DNA of 64,000 nucleotides, taken from Paenibacillus silagei. GTDB taxonomy: Bacteria > Bacillota > Bacilli > Paenibacillales > Paenibacillaceae. Shown here one piece after another: positions 36,548 to 46,203 of this stretch. A model generated the notes under the pieces. The model did not search any database and had not been told where the DNA came from. It saw only the letters and a program-made list of their open reading frames with translations. Both the position numbers and the translations under genes were made by a program. Numbering within the stretch: the stretch's first letter is position 1; each line of letters begins with the position of its first letter. The stretch is from positions 62,001-126,000 of the forward strand of contig NZ_JAGGLV010000001.1 of assembly GCF_017874735.1 (NCBI RefSeq). The letters run 5' to 3'.

Positions 36548-37333
36548 ATGGCTTTGATTGAATGTAAATTTTATTCGGAGGTGCTGGGGCTCAGTACTTC
36601 GATGACTGTCATTCTGCCGCAGCAGACCACTACGCAGATCGGAATGAGTAATGTCTCCAAAGGGACCTTACACCCCACCCTGTACCTGCTGCACGGCCTG
36701 TCTGACGATGATTCGATCTGGCTGCGCCGGACCTCGATTGAGCGTTATGTAGCAGAACTGGGCATCGCTGTTGTTATGCCGCAGGTCCACCGCAGCTTCT
36801 ACACGGATATGGAGGCGGGCGGTAAGTACTGGACATTCATTAGTGAGGAGTTACCGGCACTTGCCCGTTCCTTCTTCCCTTTGTCGGCCAAGCGCGAGGA
36901 TAACTTCGTGGCGGGATTGTCGATGGGCGGTTATGGGGCAATGAAGCTGGGACTGCGCAAGCCGCAGGACTGGGCCGCAGCAGCGAGTCTGTCCGGGGCA
37001 CTCGATATGGCACACAATTTCTTGAACTTTGAAGATCCATCGCAGAGAACCAAGGATTATTTGCAGATTTTTGGGGACAAAGACATTGCTGGTTCTCCGG
37101 AAGATCTGCTATGGCTGCTAGAGGAAGTGAACCGCTCCAAAGGGCCAAAGCCGCTGCTCTATCAGTGCTGTGGAACCGAGGATTTCCTGTATGAGGATAA
37201 TCAGGTCTTCCGTAAGGCCTGCTCCAAGACCAAGCTGTCTCTGACCTACGAGGAAGGGCCGGGCGAGCATGAGTGGGGATACTGGGATACCAAGATCCGC
37301 AATGTGCTGAAGTGGCTGCCGCTGGGGAAGTAG
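36548..37333 (+). CDS. Alpha/beta-hydrolase esterase, EstA/esterase D-like
   Basis: A 261-residue enzyme of the putative esterase family. The catalytic triad appears complete: Ser in GLSMGGYG, Asp in CGTEDFLYE and His in GEHEWGYW. The oxyanion region is [13 protein letters not shown]. Related proteins are tributyrin esterases and S-formylglutathione hydrolase-like enzymes acting on short acyl esters. No signal peptide is seen, so it acts in the cytoplasm. ATG 36548 follows AAAGGGG by about 9 bases; the frame is open for 68 codons upstream but without a ribosome-binding site. Confidence 0.88.
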   Translation: MALIECKFYSEVLGLSTSMTVILPQQTTTQIGMSNVSKGTLHPTLYLLHGLSDDDSIWLRRTSIERYVAELGIAVVMPQVHRSFYTDMEAGGKYWTFISEELPALARSFFPLSAKREDNFVAGLSMGGYGAMKLGLRKPQDWAAAASLSGALDMAHNFLNFEDPSQRTKDYLQIFGDKDIAGSPEDLLWLLEEVNRSKGPKPLLYQCCGTEDFLYEDNQVFRKACSKTKLSLTYEEGPGEHEWGYWDTKIRNVLKWLPLGK

Positions 37334-37384
37334 AGCTTGTGATATTGTAAGCGGTATCGAATGAACCCTGGGCATTATATTTTC

Positions 37385-37427
37385 AAAAAAAGGGATCTGG
37401 ACAATTCATCCAGCGCCCTTTTTTTAT
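37385..37427. terminator. Bidirectional terminator between esterase and AraC/lipoprotein gene
   Basis: The stem AGGGATCTGGA / TCCAGCGCCCT has AAAAAA before it and TTTTTTT after it, so it works on both strands. Confidence 0.8.
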
Positions 37428-37441
37428 GGTTATCCGCGTAA

Positions 37442-38416
37442 TTACGTACTGCTCCCTGCCAGCAGGTTAACGATGATGTCCATTTGTTGTTCTACCGAAA
37501 TCGGATCACTGAACAGGAATTGATTGAAGTCAATATTGTAGATTTTGCCCGCTTTCCCTGCCGGTGAATTCTGAATGAGCTTATCCACTTTCTTCAGCTC
37601 TGCCTCCGCCCCTTCATTCACTGCGAGAATTAGCCGGTCTCCGATGAAGTCAGGAATGACCTCGCTGGAGATCTCCCAGGTCTCTCCGTGAATGACCTCT
37701 TTCTCCACCTTTTCGGTCGGCTTCAGGCCCAGATATTTATACACGATGTTGCCGCCCAGATTGGTATCCCCGTAAATGAAGACGGCACCGGAACGCACAT
37801 TTAGAATGGAGAAGGTTTCGCCCGGTTCGATGTAGGGAGCGATTTTTTCTTTGGACTCTTTTATTTTTGCTGCAAAATCCTTGTTCCACTGCTTCGCTTC
37901 CGTCTGCTTGCCCAGAATATCCCCGAACATTTCGACATCCTTGACCGGATCATTATACTGCTCCACTACAAGGGTTGGTGCAATCTGGCTCAGCGCCTCG
38001 TATCCTCCTTCGACCACCTCCGCGAACGGGGCTGTTGTAATAATAAGATCAGGCGCAAGCGACAGGATCTTCTCCGCATCAGGCGTAGAACCTACATCTT
38101 CAATATCCGACACATCGCTTAACAGCGGATTGTTCAGAATGAAGGTTGTTGCTCCCACCGGCTTCACTCCAAGCGCCATCAATTCCCCCAGATGAAAAAG
38201 ACTGACGACCCGCTGAGGCTTCACGGGAATCTCGGTCTCCCCCTTCAAATGCTTGTAAATACGTGTATCTGCGGCCTCGCTGTCTGCAGCCGTACTGGTG
38301 GGAATAGGCTCAGAGGCTGCCTTTCCAGTGTTGTTGCCTGTCTGACATGCACTTAGAAATATGGCTGAACATAACAGCAGCGCAGCCCCTAAGGCCGGTC
38401 TTGAAAATCTGAACAT
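37442..38416 (-). other. Possible separately translated siderophore-binding lipoprotein inside the long frame
   Basis: An internal ATG at 38416 has its own ribosome-binding site (GGAAGGGG, about 8 bases away) and opens a perfect lipoprotein signal peptide. The resulting 324-residue protein would be a normal iron-siderophore binding lipoprotein of an ABC importer. A promoter and Fur box lie just upstream inside the linker-coding DNA. Permease and ATPase genes for the importer are not in this window. Confidence 0.65.
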
Positions 38417-39337
38417 CGATGTGTCCCCTTCCTCATTTAACTGATAATAATTCTCATTATCATTATGAGAAACAGGCTTACCAGATACAATAGACGATTT
38501 CAGCAGATGTAATGGATTATTCTGAACGGTATGCTTGTTATTCTCCCGGAATCGCTGCGGCGAGCAGCCGGTATGCTTTTTGAACAAACGGCTGAAATAA
38601 TAGACATCGGCATAACCCACACTGCCTGCGATTTCCTGAATTCGGGCATTGGATTGCAGCAGCAGCTGCTTGGATCTGCGGATTCGTACATGGATCAGAT
38701 AATCGATAGGACCGAACCCAAGCTGACTCTTGAACATGCGGAACAAGTAGCTCGTACTGCAGCTGCACATTCCGGCTAATACCTCTGCGGTAATCGGCTC
38801 ACTGTAATGCTCATGAATATAGTGAATGGCTTCAGTGACTACACCCGGTCTGCTGGTCCCCTGAGCCGAGGAGTGAATCTGCCGCATAACCTCATATACA
38901 AATTGATGAAAAACCGTCTGTGCCTCCAGCTTCTCCAGCGGGGCGGTATGCTGCCACAGACGATCCATTGCCTGGCACTTCTCCTGCAAGGGCAGCAGTG
39001 TATAGGGAGTGAAGGCATACGGCATATTGAAGCTCTCCTGGTCCTCTGGAAATAGGCTGTCGGCTTGATAGCGAATGAAATAACAGACAAACTCGTTGTC
39101 CAGTGGCATCAGCCCGAACTCCGTTTCCTTGCCGCCATGCAGAAGAGGCGCAGACCGGGTGGAATAGACCGTCCCCGATAGACTTACAGTCGCCTCGCCC
39201 TGCACGGTCAGCAGGAAAAAACCCGTAGCCGCCACATCATGCTCAGGCACCGTTCCTGCTTGCGCAGCGAATAATTGAACCTCCAGCAGCCTGACCGTAG
39301 TACGGCTCCAGCATTCAATATGGGCTTCCCAATCCAT
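37442..39337 (-). CDS. AraC-type regulator in frame with a siderophore-binding lipoprotein
   Basis: One open frame of 631 residues contains two genes' worth of sequence. Residues 1-266 are an AraC-type regulator: a cupin-like N-terminal part, then a double helix-turn-helix from about 165 ending in GCSPQRFREN. Residues 267-307 are a linker without a stop codon. Residue 308 begins a lipoprotein signal (MFRFSRPALGAALLL) with lipobox LSAC at Cys331. An FecB/FhuD-like iron-siderophore binding domain follows (RVVSLFHLGELMALGVKPVGA). In B. subtilis, Btr also joins AraC to such a domain but without a signal peptide. ATG 39337 follows AGGGGGGAAGG. A lost stop codon with separate translation of the second part is equally possible. 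Confidence 0.8.
   Translation of the reverse strand: MDWEAHIECWSRTTVRLLEVQLFAAQAGTVPEHDVAATGFFLLTVQGEATVSLSGTVYSTRSAPLLHGGKETEFGLMPLDNEFVCYFIRYQADSLFPEDQESFNMPYAFTPYTLLPLQEKCQAMDRLWQHTAPLEKLEAQTVFHQFVYEVMRQIHSSAQGTSRPGVVTEAIHYIHEHYSEPITAEVLAGMCSCSTSYLFRMFKSQLGFGPIDYLIHVRIRRSKQLLLQSNARIQEIAGSVGYADVYYFSRLFKKHTGCSPQRFRENNKHTVQNNPLHLLKSSIVSGKPVSHNDNENYYQLNEEGDTSMFRFSRPALGAALLLCSAIFLSACQTGNNTGKAASEPIPTSTAADSEAADTRIYKHLKGETEIPVKPQRVVSLFHLGELMALGVKPVGATTFILNNPLLSDVSDIEDVGSTPDAEKILSLAPDLIITTAPFAEVVEGGYEALSQIAPTLVVEQYNDPVKDVEMFGDILGKQTEAKQWNKDFAAKIKESKEKIAPYIEPGETFSILNVRSGAVFIYGDTNLGGNIVYKYLGLKPTEKVEKEVIHGETWEISSEVIPDFIGDRLILAVNEGAEAELKKVDKLIQNSPAGKAGKIYNIDFNQFLFSDPISVEQQMDIIVNLLAGSST
38443..38461 (-). 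promoter_or_regulatory. Fur box inside the AraC/lipoprotein reading frame
   Basis: The 19 bases GATAATAATTCTCATTATC match the classic Fur consensus at 16 of 19 positions, and flanking bases extend the inverted repeat. It overlaps or adjoins a -10 hexamer, so iron-loaded Fur would block the promoter. Read in the long frame it encodes part of the linker (NDNENYY). Confidence 0.82.
38462..38490 (-). promoter_or_regulatory. Candidate Fur-controlled promoter for the lipoprotein part
   Basis: On the minus strand TTGTAT (38490-38485) and CATAAT (38467-38462) are 17 bases apart. The Fur box begins directly after the -10. The internal start codon of the lipoprotein is about 45 bases further. Confidence 0.5.
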
Positions 39338-39460
39338 ACCTTCCCCCCTGTCTCTGTATTGCAAGTGGAAACGGCTTCGCCGTCCTTTTAAAGGATGGTA
39401 CCGCTTCAGCGAGAAATATAAAAATAATTAATCACGCGAAACATATAAATTCTATATTTT

Positions 39461-39506
39461 AAAAAAGACTGCCCTTCTGCAGCTTCCGCTGCAAATGACA
39501 GTCTCT
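39461..39506 (-). terminator. Terminator of the argGH unit
   Basis: On the minus strand GACTG...CAGTC with an inner TGCAGC-GGAA-GCTGCA forms a long hairpin, followed by TTTTTT. It lies 57 bases after argH. Confidence 0.8.
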
Positions 39507-39562
39507 AATGCCTTCAGTAATCCTCTGCCTCTAGCGGGCAATGCAGACGACCTGCATATAGG

Positions 39563-40975
39563 TTACACGGCTCCACCATGCTGCTTCACCCATTCACCCG
39601 CAGCCGTCAGGTCCGCTTCGGCCCGCCCGATGGCGGCCTGCACCTGAACCGTGGCGGTACCGCCGTAGACATTACGGGCGTTCACCACGGCCTCCGGCTG
39701 GAGCACCGCATAGATCTGATCGTCGAACAGCGGCGAGAACTGCTTGAATTCGTCCAGCGTCAGATCCAGCAGGAACTTGCCTTCGTTGATACAATACAGG
39801 ACGGTCTTGCCGATCACCTCATGCGCCTGACGGAACGGCAGGCCTTTGCCCACCAGGAAGTCAGCGATATCGGTCGCGTTGGAGAAGTCCGTGTTCACCG
39901 CTTCACGCATCCGCGCCTTGTTCACCTTCATGGTGGAGATCATCGGTGCGAACAGCTGCAAGGCCCCTGTAAGGGTAGCTACTGTATCGAACATGCCTTC
40001 TTTATCTTCCTGCATGTCCTTGTTATAGGCCAGCGGCAGCGACTTCAGCACGGTCAGCAGTCCGATCAGGTTACCGTAGACACGGCCTGTCTTGCCGCGT
40101 ACCAGCTCCGGCACATCCGGGTTCTTCTTCTGCGGCATGATGCTGCTGCCGGTGCAGAAGGCATCGTCCAGCTCCACGAAGCTGAATTCGGTGCTGCTCC
40201 AGAGTACCAGCTCTTCGCTGAGCCGGGACAGGTGAGTCATCACGAGCGATGCATTCGCCAGGAACTCCACGATGAAGTCGCGGTCGCTGACCGCATCCAG
40301 ACTGTTCTCATACACGCTATCGAAGCCAAGCTGCTCAGCCACGAAGTGGCGGTCAATCGGGAACGTGGTTCCCGCCAGCGCCCCGGCACCCAGCGGCAGT
40401 ACGTTAATCCGCTTGTAGCTGTCGGTCAGGCGCTCCGCATCGCGGCGGAACATCGACACATAGGCCAGCAGATGATGCGCGAACAGAATCGGCTGTGCCC
40501 GCTGCAGGTGTGTGTATCCTGGAACGATGGTCTCCAGGTTATCCTTGGCCTGCCCGATCAGCGCACCCTGCAGCTCATGCAGCAGCGCCACCAGCTCCAC
40601 CACGCGGTTACGCAGGTAGAGGTGCATATCTGTCGCCACCTGATCGTTGCGGCTGCGGCCGGTGTGCAGCTTGCCGCCGACCGGGCCGATCTCTTCGATC
40701 AGGTTCTTTTCAATATTCATGTGGATGTCTTCATCGGCAACCGAGAATACAATCTCCCCCGCACGCACCTTGTCCAGCACCTTATTCAGCCCGGCCTTGA
40801 TCGTCTCCACATCTTCCTGCGGCAGAATTCCGCATTTGCCCAGCATCGTGACATGGGCCAGACTGCCCTGCACATCCTCTTCCGCCAGCACTTTATCGAA
40901 CTCGATAGAAGCCGTATATTCCTCTACCAGCTTGTTCGTTCCTTTGGTAAAACGTCCGCCCCACAGCTTGCTCAC
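39563..40975 (-). CDS. argH: Argininosuccinate lyase
   Basis: A 470-residue enzyme of the fumarase/aspartase superfamily. The signature [12 protein letters not shown] holds the catalytic Ser loop, and HTGRSRNDQ and the His in [11 protein letters not shown] are present. It splits argininosuccinate into arginine and fumarate, the last step of arginine synthesis, in the cytoplasm. GTG 40975 follows GAGGAGGAACAACAG, good spacing. It lies 90 bases after argG in the same direction, with a hairpin lacking a T-run between them. Confidence 0.97.
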   Translation of the reverse strand: MSKLWGGRFTKGTNKLVEEYTASIEFDKVLAEEDVQGSLAHVTMLGKCGILPQEDVETIKAGLNKVLDKVRAGEIVFSVADEDIHMNIEKNLIEEIGPVGGKLHTGRSRNDQVATDMHLYLRNRVVELVALLHELQGALIGQAKDNLETIVPGYTHLQRAQPILFAHHLLAYVSMFRRDAERLTDSYKRINVLPLGAGALAGTTFPIDRHFVAEQLGFDSVYENSLDAVSDRDFIVEFLANASLVMTHLSRLSEELVLWSSTEFSFVELDDAFCTGSSIMPQKKNPDVPELVRGKTGRVYGNLIGLLTVLKSLPLAYNKDMQEDKEGMFDTVATLTGALQLFAPMISTMKVNKARMREAVNTDFSNATDIADFLVGKGLPFRQAHEVIGKTVLYCINEGKFLLDLTLDEFKQFSPLFDDQIYAVLQPEAVVNARNVYGGTATVQVQAAIGRAEADLTAAGEWVKQHGGAV

Positions 40976-41065
40976 CTGTTGTTCCTCCTCGATAGACGTT
41001 AGAAGGGCCGCCCCTGTCCGGTTGGGAGGAACGGCCTTCTTGTGTCCGCTTTTATATGCTGCTAC

Positions 41066-42301
41066 TTATTTATTGGATTCTGCTACGCCCGCCGATACCT
41101 TCAGACGCAGGGCATTCAGACGGATGAAGCCGGTCGCATCGCCCTGGTCGTAGGCCTGGGTAGGATCTGCCTCCATAGTGGCGATATCCGGGTTGTACAG
41201 GCTGACCGGACTCTTCACTCCGGCGCCGATGATGTTGCCCTTGTAGAGCTTCACGCGTACCGTACCGGTCACATTCTTCTGGCTTTCCTTCACCAGGGCC
41301 TGCATTGCAATCCGCTCCGGTGCGAACCAGAAGCCGTTATACACCAGCGTGCTGTAACGGGTGATCAAGCTGTCACGTAGGTTCATCACTTCACGGTCCA
41401 TGGTGATCGATTCCATTTTGCGGTGAGCGGTGAACAGAATCGTTCCACCCGGAGTCTCATACACGCCGCGGCTCTTCATGCCGACAAAACGGTTCTCGAC
41501 CATATCCACGCGTCCAATCCCATGCTTGCCGCCCAGCTCATTGAGTTTCTCCATGACTTGCAGCGGGGACAACGCCTCACCGTTAAGCGCTACGCAGTCG
41601 CCCTTGAGGAAGTCCAGTTCAAGGTACTCGGCTTCGTCCGGCGCATCCTCCGGCGCATTCGAGAGCAGGAACATTTCCTTGTTCTCCGGTGCACTTGGAT
41701 CGAACCAAGGATCTTCCAGCACGCCGCTCTCATAGCTGATATGCAGCAGATTGCGGTCCATCGAATACGGCTTAGCTGCTGAGGCTTGTACCGGAATACC
41801 ATTAGCTTCGGCGTAAGCGATCATCTCCGCACGGCCCGGGAACTGGTTGCGGAACTCTTCCAGACGCCAAGGCGCAATAACCTTAATGCTAGGCGATAAC
41901 GCAGCAGCGTTCAGTTCGAAGCGCACCTGGTCATTCCCTTTACCTGTAGCTCCATGGGCAATGGCTGTTGCGCCTTCGGCGATGGCGATATCCACCATGC
42001 GCTTGGCGATCAGCGGACGGGCAATGCTGGTGCCCAGCAGATATTGTCCCTCATAGAGTGCGCCCGCCTGGAACATCGGGTAGATGAAGTCATTCGCGAA
42101 CTCGTCGCGCAGATCATCGATGTAGACTTTGGACGCGCCGGTGGCGAGTGCTTTTTCCTCCAGACCGTCCAGTTCTTCTTTTTGACCGATATCGGCTGTA
42201 AAAGCAATAATCTCCGCATCATACGTTTCTTTCAGCCATTTCAGAATGACTGAGGTATCCAGCCCGCCGGAATAGGCGAGTACAATTTTTTCTTTTGGCA
42301 T
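41066..42301 (-). CDS. argG: Argininosuccinate synthase
   Basis: A 411-residue enzyme with the PP-loop motif [10 protein letters not shown] near the N-terminus and the family motifs [10 protein letters not shown] and [17 protein letters not shown]. It ligates citrulline and aspartate with ATP to make argininosuccinate. It is followed by argH and forms the second arginine unit, separated from argF by 635 bases of repeats. The ATG at 42301 follows AAAGGAAG at a long spacing. Confidence 0.97.
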   Translation of the reverse strand: MPKEKIVLAYSGGLDTSVILKWLKETYDAEIIAFTADIGQKEELDGLEEKALATGASKVYIDDLRDEFANDFIYPMFQAGALYEGQYLLGTSIARPLIAKRMVDIAIAEGATAIAHGATGKGNDQVRFELNAAALSPSIKVIAPWRLEEFRNQFPGRAEMIAYAEANGIPVQASAAKPYSMDRNLLHISYESGVLEDPWFDPSAPENKEMFLLSNAPEDAPDEAEYLELDFLKGDCVALNGEALSPLQVMEKLNELGGKHGIGRVDMVENRFVGMKSRGVYETPGGTILFTAHRKMESITMDREVMNLRDSLITRYSTLVYNGFWFAPERIAMQALVKESQKNVTGTVRVKLYKGNIIGAGVKSPVSLYNPDIATMEADPTQAYDQGDATGFIRLNALRLKVSAGVAESNK

Positions 42302-42397
42302 GGGGGTTTAGCTTCCTTTCGATGTGGAGGGTGGTTATAAGATCAACTTCAAGCTTTGCGTATAGACATCCGGTGCTTGGACGCAGCTGCATGAAAT

Positions 42398-42505
42398 GTT
42401 TGGACTTCCGGCCGCTGTTGTCTACAGATTTCTTGAATTTATACCGCTGTACGCGGTTGAAATCCGTAGACAAAGGCGGACGCTGACGCTCCTACAGTTC
42501 CAAAC
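42398..42505. repeat. Structured dispersed element, copy 1
   Basis: This 108-base element can fold into nested stems. GTTTGGA and TCCAAAC close it, TGTCTAC (42419-42425) pairs with GTAGACA (42466-42472), and ACCGC pairs with GCGGT in the centre. A second copy at 50920 keeps the pairing with different bases. It lies about 95 bases upstream of argG. Confidence 0.75.
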
Positions 42506-42649
42506 TTTCACTTCGCTGCTATGCACCGGAAATCCAACGCTCCGTACCTAAGTTGATCTTATATATGTGTTGTGTATATATAATTAAATTACTTCAACCC
42601 AGCTCTTGCTGAGGGTTGGCTGTGCCCGATTAAGGTGCCTTGGGTGGAC

Positions 42650-42840
42650 TTAATTGCAATCTGTACAACTAAATCGTCTGATATAACGCCGAATGTGTGT
42701 TTAGCTGTATTTCGTGCAACTAAAATTCCTCATTACCTGAATTCTCGCCCATTAGGGCAATTTTAGTTGTACAAACTACAGTTAGAAGAGAAAACTCTTA
42801 CTTTTCACTGTTTTTAATTGCACATAATACACTTATCTCT
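42650..42840. repeat. Intergenic motif array E (TTARYTG, 51/62/51 bp spacing)
   Basis: Four units start with TTAATTG, TTAGCTG, TTAGTTG and TTAATTG at 42650, 42701, 42763 and 42814. Spacings are 51, 62 and 51 bases. The second unit is a clear imperfect palindrome (TTTAGCTG and CAACTAAA arms). No gene is seen in the 635-base space between argG and argF; besides this array it holds only the structured element. Confidence 0.5.
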
Positions 42841-42936
42841 GAAAGTCCGCTTCGAACGTCAACTTCATACATTAGCGCATTTGTGGAATGAACTCATATC
42901 TGGCCTCCTGATGGCTCTGCTAGGCTACATCTACAT

Positions 42937-43905
42937 CTAGCCCATCAAAGCCGCCATAAGCGCCTTCTGCGCATGCAGGCGGTTCTCCGCCTGATCGAAG
43001 ATCACGGAGTTCGGGCCGTCGATGACGCCGGTGCTGACCTCTTCCTCCCGGTGGGCCGGCAGGCAGTGCAGGAACAGATAATCGCTCTTCGCGCCTTTCA
43101 CCAGCTCCTCGTTGACCTGATAGTCCTTGAACGCCGCTTCACGCGCCAGCTGCTCGGCCTCGAAGCCCATGCTTGCCCAGACATCCGTATAGATCACATC
43201 AGCGTCCTGTACCGCCTCCTGCGGGCTGCGGGTCACAGTGATGACCGAGCCTGTCTCCTTGGCGATCTCACGCGCCTCGGCCACAACAGCCTCGTCCGGC
43301 TCGTAGCCTTCCGGTCCGGCAACCGCGACATGCACACCCAGCTTGGCGCCACCGATCAGCAGGGAATGAGCCATATTATTGCCGTCGCCGATATACGCCA
43401 GCTTGAGGCCCTTCAGCTTACCCTTGTGCTCGTATACAGTCTGGTAGTCCGCCAGCACCTGGCAGGGATGCGCAAGATCGCTGAGGCCGTTGATTACAGG
43501 AATCGAGGCATAACGGGCCAACTCTTCCACTTTATCATGGCCGAACGTACGGATCATGATACCGTCCAGATAACGCGACATGACCTGGGCCGTATCACCA
43601 ACCGTCTCGCCGCGGCCCAGCTGAATATCATTTTTGCTGAGGAACAATGCATGTCCGCCCAGCTGATACATCCCCACTTCGAACGACACCCGTGTACGGG
43701 TAGAGGATTTCTCAAAAATAAGCCCGATCGTCTTCCCCAGCAACGGCTGGTAGACCTCACCGTTCTTCTGCTTGCGCTTCAGCTCAATCGCGAGGTCAAT
43801 CAAATAGGTGATTTCCTCCGGGCTGTAATCATTCAGCTCCAGCAAATCACGGCCTTTGAGCTGTGCGGCAATCGTCTCTGTTACGCCTGGTGTACCGTGA
43901 CTCAT
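42937..43905 (-). CDS. argF: Ornithine carbamoyltransferase
   Basis: A 322-residue enzyme with the carbamoyl-phosphate motif [10 protein letters not shown], the HPCQ motif in [12 protein letters not shown] and the ornithine-site motif HCLPAHR. It converts ornithine and carbamoyl phosphate to citrulline in the cytoplasm. Its ATG overlaps the argD stop in ATGA, so the two are coupled. It is the last gene of argCJBDF. Confidence 0.97.
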   Translation of the reverse strand: MSHGTPGVTETIAAQLKGRDLLELNDYSPEEITYLIDLAIELKRKQKNGEVYQPLLGKTIGLIFEKSSTRTRVSFEVGMYQLGGHALFLSKNDIQLGRGETVGDTAQVMSRYLDGIMIRTFGHDKVEELARYASIPVINGLSDLAHPCQVLADYQTVYEHKGKLKGLKLAYIGDGNNMAHSLLIGGAKLGVHVAVAGPEGYEPDEAVVAEAREIAKETGSVITVTRSPQEAVQDADVIYTDVWASMGFEAEQLAREAAFKDYQVNEELVKGAKSDYLFLHCLPAHREEEVSTGVIDGPNSVIFDQAENRLHAQKALMAALMG

Positions 43906-45188
43906 GAATTTGCCTCCCCGCTTACTTTGTTAGCATAAGTATGAATTAGTTCCGATAGGATGTCCACCGCCTGATCAATTTCATCGGTGCTGACATACAG
44001 ATTAGGCAGCAGCCGGATCACATCCGGGCCAGCCTGAACGAACAGCAGTCCGCGCTTCTGTCCGGCGAGAACGATCTCGGCTACCGGCTCATGGCACTCG
44101 ATGCCGATCAGCAGGCCTTTGCCGCGAATCTCCTTCACAAAAGAAGTGTCCTCCAGCTTCGCTCTAAGCTGTCCGCTTAAGTATTCGCCCATCTCCGCCG
44201 CCCGCTCGGGCAGCTTATCTTCAAGCATGGTCTCAATGGTCGCTTCCATCACCGCTGCCGCCAGCGGGGTGCCGCCGAAGGTACTGGCGTGGCTGCCCGG
44301 GCTGAATGCCTCGCGCAGATAGCCTTTACCGAGCATCACACCGGCCGGGAAGCCGCTCGCCACACCTTTGGCCAAGGTGAAGATGTCCGGCTCAATGCCG
44401 TAATGCTGATGAGCGAACAGCTTGCCTGTACGGCCCATGCCGGTCTGCACCTCGTCCACGATGAGCAGCAGCCCGTGCTCCTTGCACAACGCTACAACTC
44501 CATCCAGGAATTCCTGCTCTACTACAATAATGCCGCCTTCCGCCAGCACCATCTCCAGCATAATCGCTGCCGTATGCTCCGTAATGGCGGCTCTCAGCGC
44601 CTCCAGATCATGCAGTGGCACCGTCTTGAAGCCTGCCGGAAGCGGCAGGAAGCCTTCCTTGACCTTCGCCTGTCCGGTGGCTGTCAGAGTAGCCAGTGTA
44701 CGGCCATGGAACGATTGCTCGAAGGTAATCACTTCATAGCGGTCCGTCCCCTTCACCTTCTGGTGATACCGGCGCGCCAGCTTGATGGCCGCTTCATTCG
44801 CTTCCGCTCCGCTGTTGCAGAAGAAAACCTGATCCGCACAGCTATTCTCTGTCAGCAGCGCAGCTACCCGGTCCTGGCCCGGAATGTGGAACAGGTTCGA
44901 GACATGCCACAGCGTATCAATCTGCTCCTTGAGCTTGGCACCGACCTTCTCCGGCGCATGGCCCAGACTCGTTACCGCGAGGCCGCACATGAAGTCCAGA
45001 TACTTGTTACCCTGCTCATCCCATACCCAGCTGCCTTTGCCTTTGACCAGACTGAGGTCATATCTGGCGTAAGACGGGAATACCGCACTCAGCTTGGCAG
45101 GAGCGGCCCCCTGCCCGTCTGTTCCCGCTGAACGTTCCTGCAGCGCCCCTGTCAAAGAATCTTTTTCCGTTTGCGTAAGCTCACTCAT
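43902..45188 (-). CDS. argD: Acetylornithine aminotransferase
   Basis: A 428-residue class III PLP aminotransferase with the [11 protein letters not shown] motif and the PLP lysine in [12 protein letters not shown]. It moves an amino group from glutamate to N-acetylglutamate semialdehyde. The N-terminus is about 30 residues longer than in many homologues; an internal start is possible, but the first ATG is kept because no better ribosome-binding site is apparent. It lies 116 bases after argB. Confidence 0.95.
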   Translation of the reverse strand: MSELTQTEKDSLTGALQERSAGTDGQGAAPAKLSAVFPSYARYDLSLVKGKGSWVWDEQGNKYLDFMCGLAVTSLGHAPEKVGAKLKEQIDTLWHVSNLFHIPGQDRVAALLTENSCADQVFFCNSGAEANEAAIKLARRYHQKVKGTDRYEVITFEQSFHGRTLATLTATGQAKVKEGFLPLPAGFKTVPLHDLEALRAAITEHTAAIMLEMVLAEGGIIVVEQEFLDGVVALCKEHGLLLIVDEVQTGMGRTGKLFAHQHYGIEPDIFTLAKGVASGFPAGVMLGKGYLREAFSPGSHASTFGGTPLAAAVMEATIETMLEDKLPERAAEMGEYLSGQLRAKLEDTSFVKEIRGKGLLIGIECHEPVAEIVLAGQKRGLLFVQAGPDVIRLLPNLYVSTDEIDQAVDILSELIHTYANKVSGEANS

Positions 45189-45304
45189 TCTTAGTCACTC
45201 TCCCATCATGCTGCTGCCGGCTTCCCGTCAGCGCGTCTATTGTATTTGTTGCTCTGCCTTCAACTCAAGCTCATTCGCATAACCATGCCCTGATTTCTGC
45301 CGGT

Positions 45305-46132
45305 CTAAGACCTTACAATCCGCGTGCCCAGCGCTTCGCCCTTCAGCACCCGGCTGAGGACACGCGGCTCTTTGCCGTCTACAATAATAACCTCGGACAC
45401 CTGGCCCTGGATGCAGTCCATCGCGGCACGCACCTTGGGAATCATTCCGCCGTAGATTTCGCCATTCTCAATCAGTGCTTCGATCTGTACCACCGTTACG
45501 GACGGAAGCACCACCTTCTCCCCGTCCACCGTCCGCATAATGCCCGGCACATCCGTAACCACGATCATACTCGGTGACCCTATATAAGAAGCCACCGCTC
45601 CGGCAGCGGTATCCGCATTGATGTTATACCGCTGTCCTTCGCCGTCTACACCGACAGGTGCAATCACCGGAATATAGCCCATCGTGAGGATACCCGTCAC
45701 AATCTCCGCTCGAACACCGGTCACTTCACCCACCAGACCCACTTCATCGTGATTGGCCACCGGGTGTGCCATGATCAGGTTGCCATCAACGCCGGACAAC
45801 CCGAGTGCCTGCCCCCCGCTGGCCTGAATTCGGCGGACAATCGCCTTGTTGATGCTGCCGGACAGGGTCATCTCGACCACATCCAGCACCTCTTCCGTCG
45901 TTACCCGCAGACCGTTCACGAAGCGGCTCTCAATGCCGAGCTTCTCCAGATTGCCGGAGATCGCCGGGCCGCCGCCATGCACGATTACAGGCTGATTTCC
46001 GCTGGCCTGAAGCTCCCGCAGATCCTCGAAGAATGAATCCGGCAGCGCCGCCAGCGTACTCCCCCCGCATTTCATTACGAACAGCCCGGCGGCCTCCGCC
46101 TGCGCCTGAGGCTCTATCGGTTCTACTGTCAT
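45305..46132 (-). CDS. argB: Acetylglutamate kinase
   Basis: A 275-residue amino-acid kinase with MKCGGS and IVHGGGPAI at the N-terminus, NINADTAAGAVA in the middle and a C-terminal GMIPKVRAA. It phosphorylates N-acetylglutamate, usually the arginine-inhibited step. I chose the ATG at 46132 because of the GGGGGCAGGGAG site; a GTG at 46204 overlapping the argJ stop would add 24 residues encoded by what looks like repeat-derived DNA. Confidence 0.95.
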   Translation of the reverse strand: MTVEPIEPQAQAEAAGLFVMKCGGSTLAALPDSFFEDLRELQASGNQPVIVHGGGPAISGNLEKLGIESRFVNGLRVTTEEVLDVVEMTLSGSINKAIVRRIQASGGQALGLSGVDGNLIMAHPVANHDEVGLVGEVTGVRAEIVTGILTMGYIPVIAPVGVDGEGQRYNINADTAAGAVASYIGSPSMIVVTDVPGIMRTVDGEKVVLPSVTVVQIEALIENGEIYGGMIPKVRAAMDCIQGQVSEVIIVDGKEPRVLSRVLKGEALGTRIVRS

Positions 46133-46160
46133 CTCCCTGCCCCCTGTACGTAAAAGCTTA

Positions 46161-46189
46161 GTCGGCTTTCGGCCGCTGTTGTAATCCGG
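46161..46189. repeat. Truncated fragment of the structured dispersed element
   Basis: The bases CTTTCGGCCGCTGTTGT and a following AATCCGG match parts of the elements at 42398 and 50920, with the centre missing. The fragment sits between argJ and argB. Confidence 0.5.
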
Positions 46190-46203
46190 TGAACCTATCT
46201 GCA

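Noticed and set aside
39578..41002. 474-codon frame opposite argH
   Set aside because: It mirrors the codon structure of argH and is rich in His, Arg and Gln, typical of an antisense shadow.
40999..41042. Hairpin between argG and argH as a terminator
   Set aside because: The AGAAGGCCG/CGGCCCTTCT stem has no T-run after it on the minus strand, so it is more likely a processing or stability hairpin.
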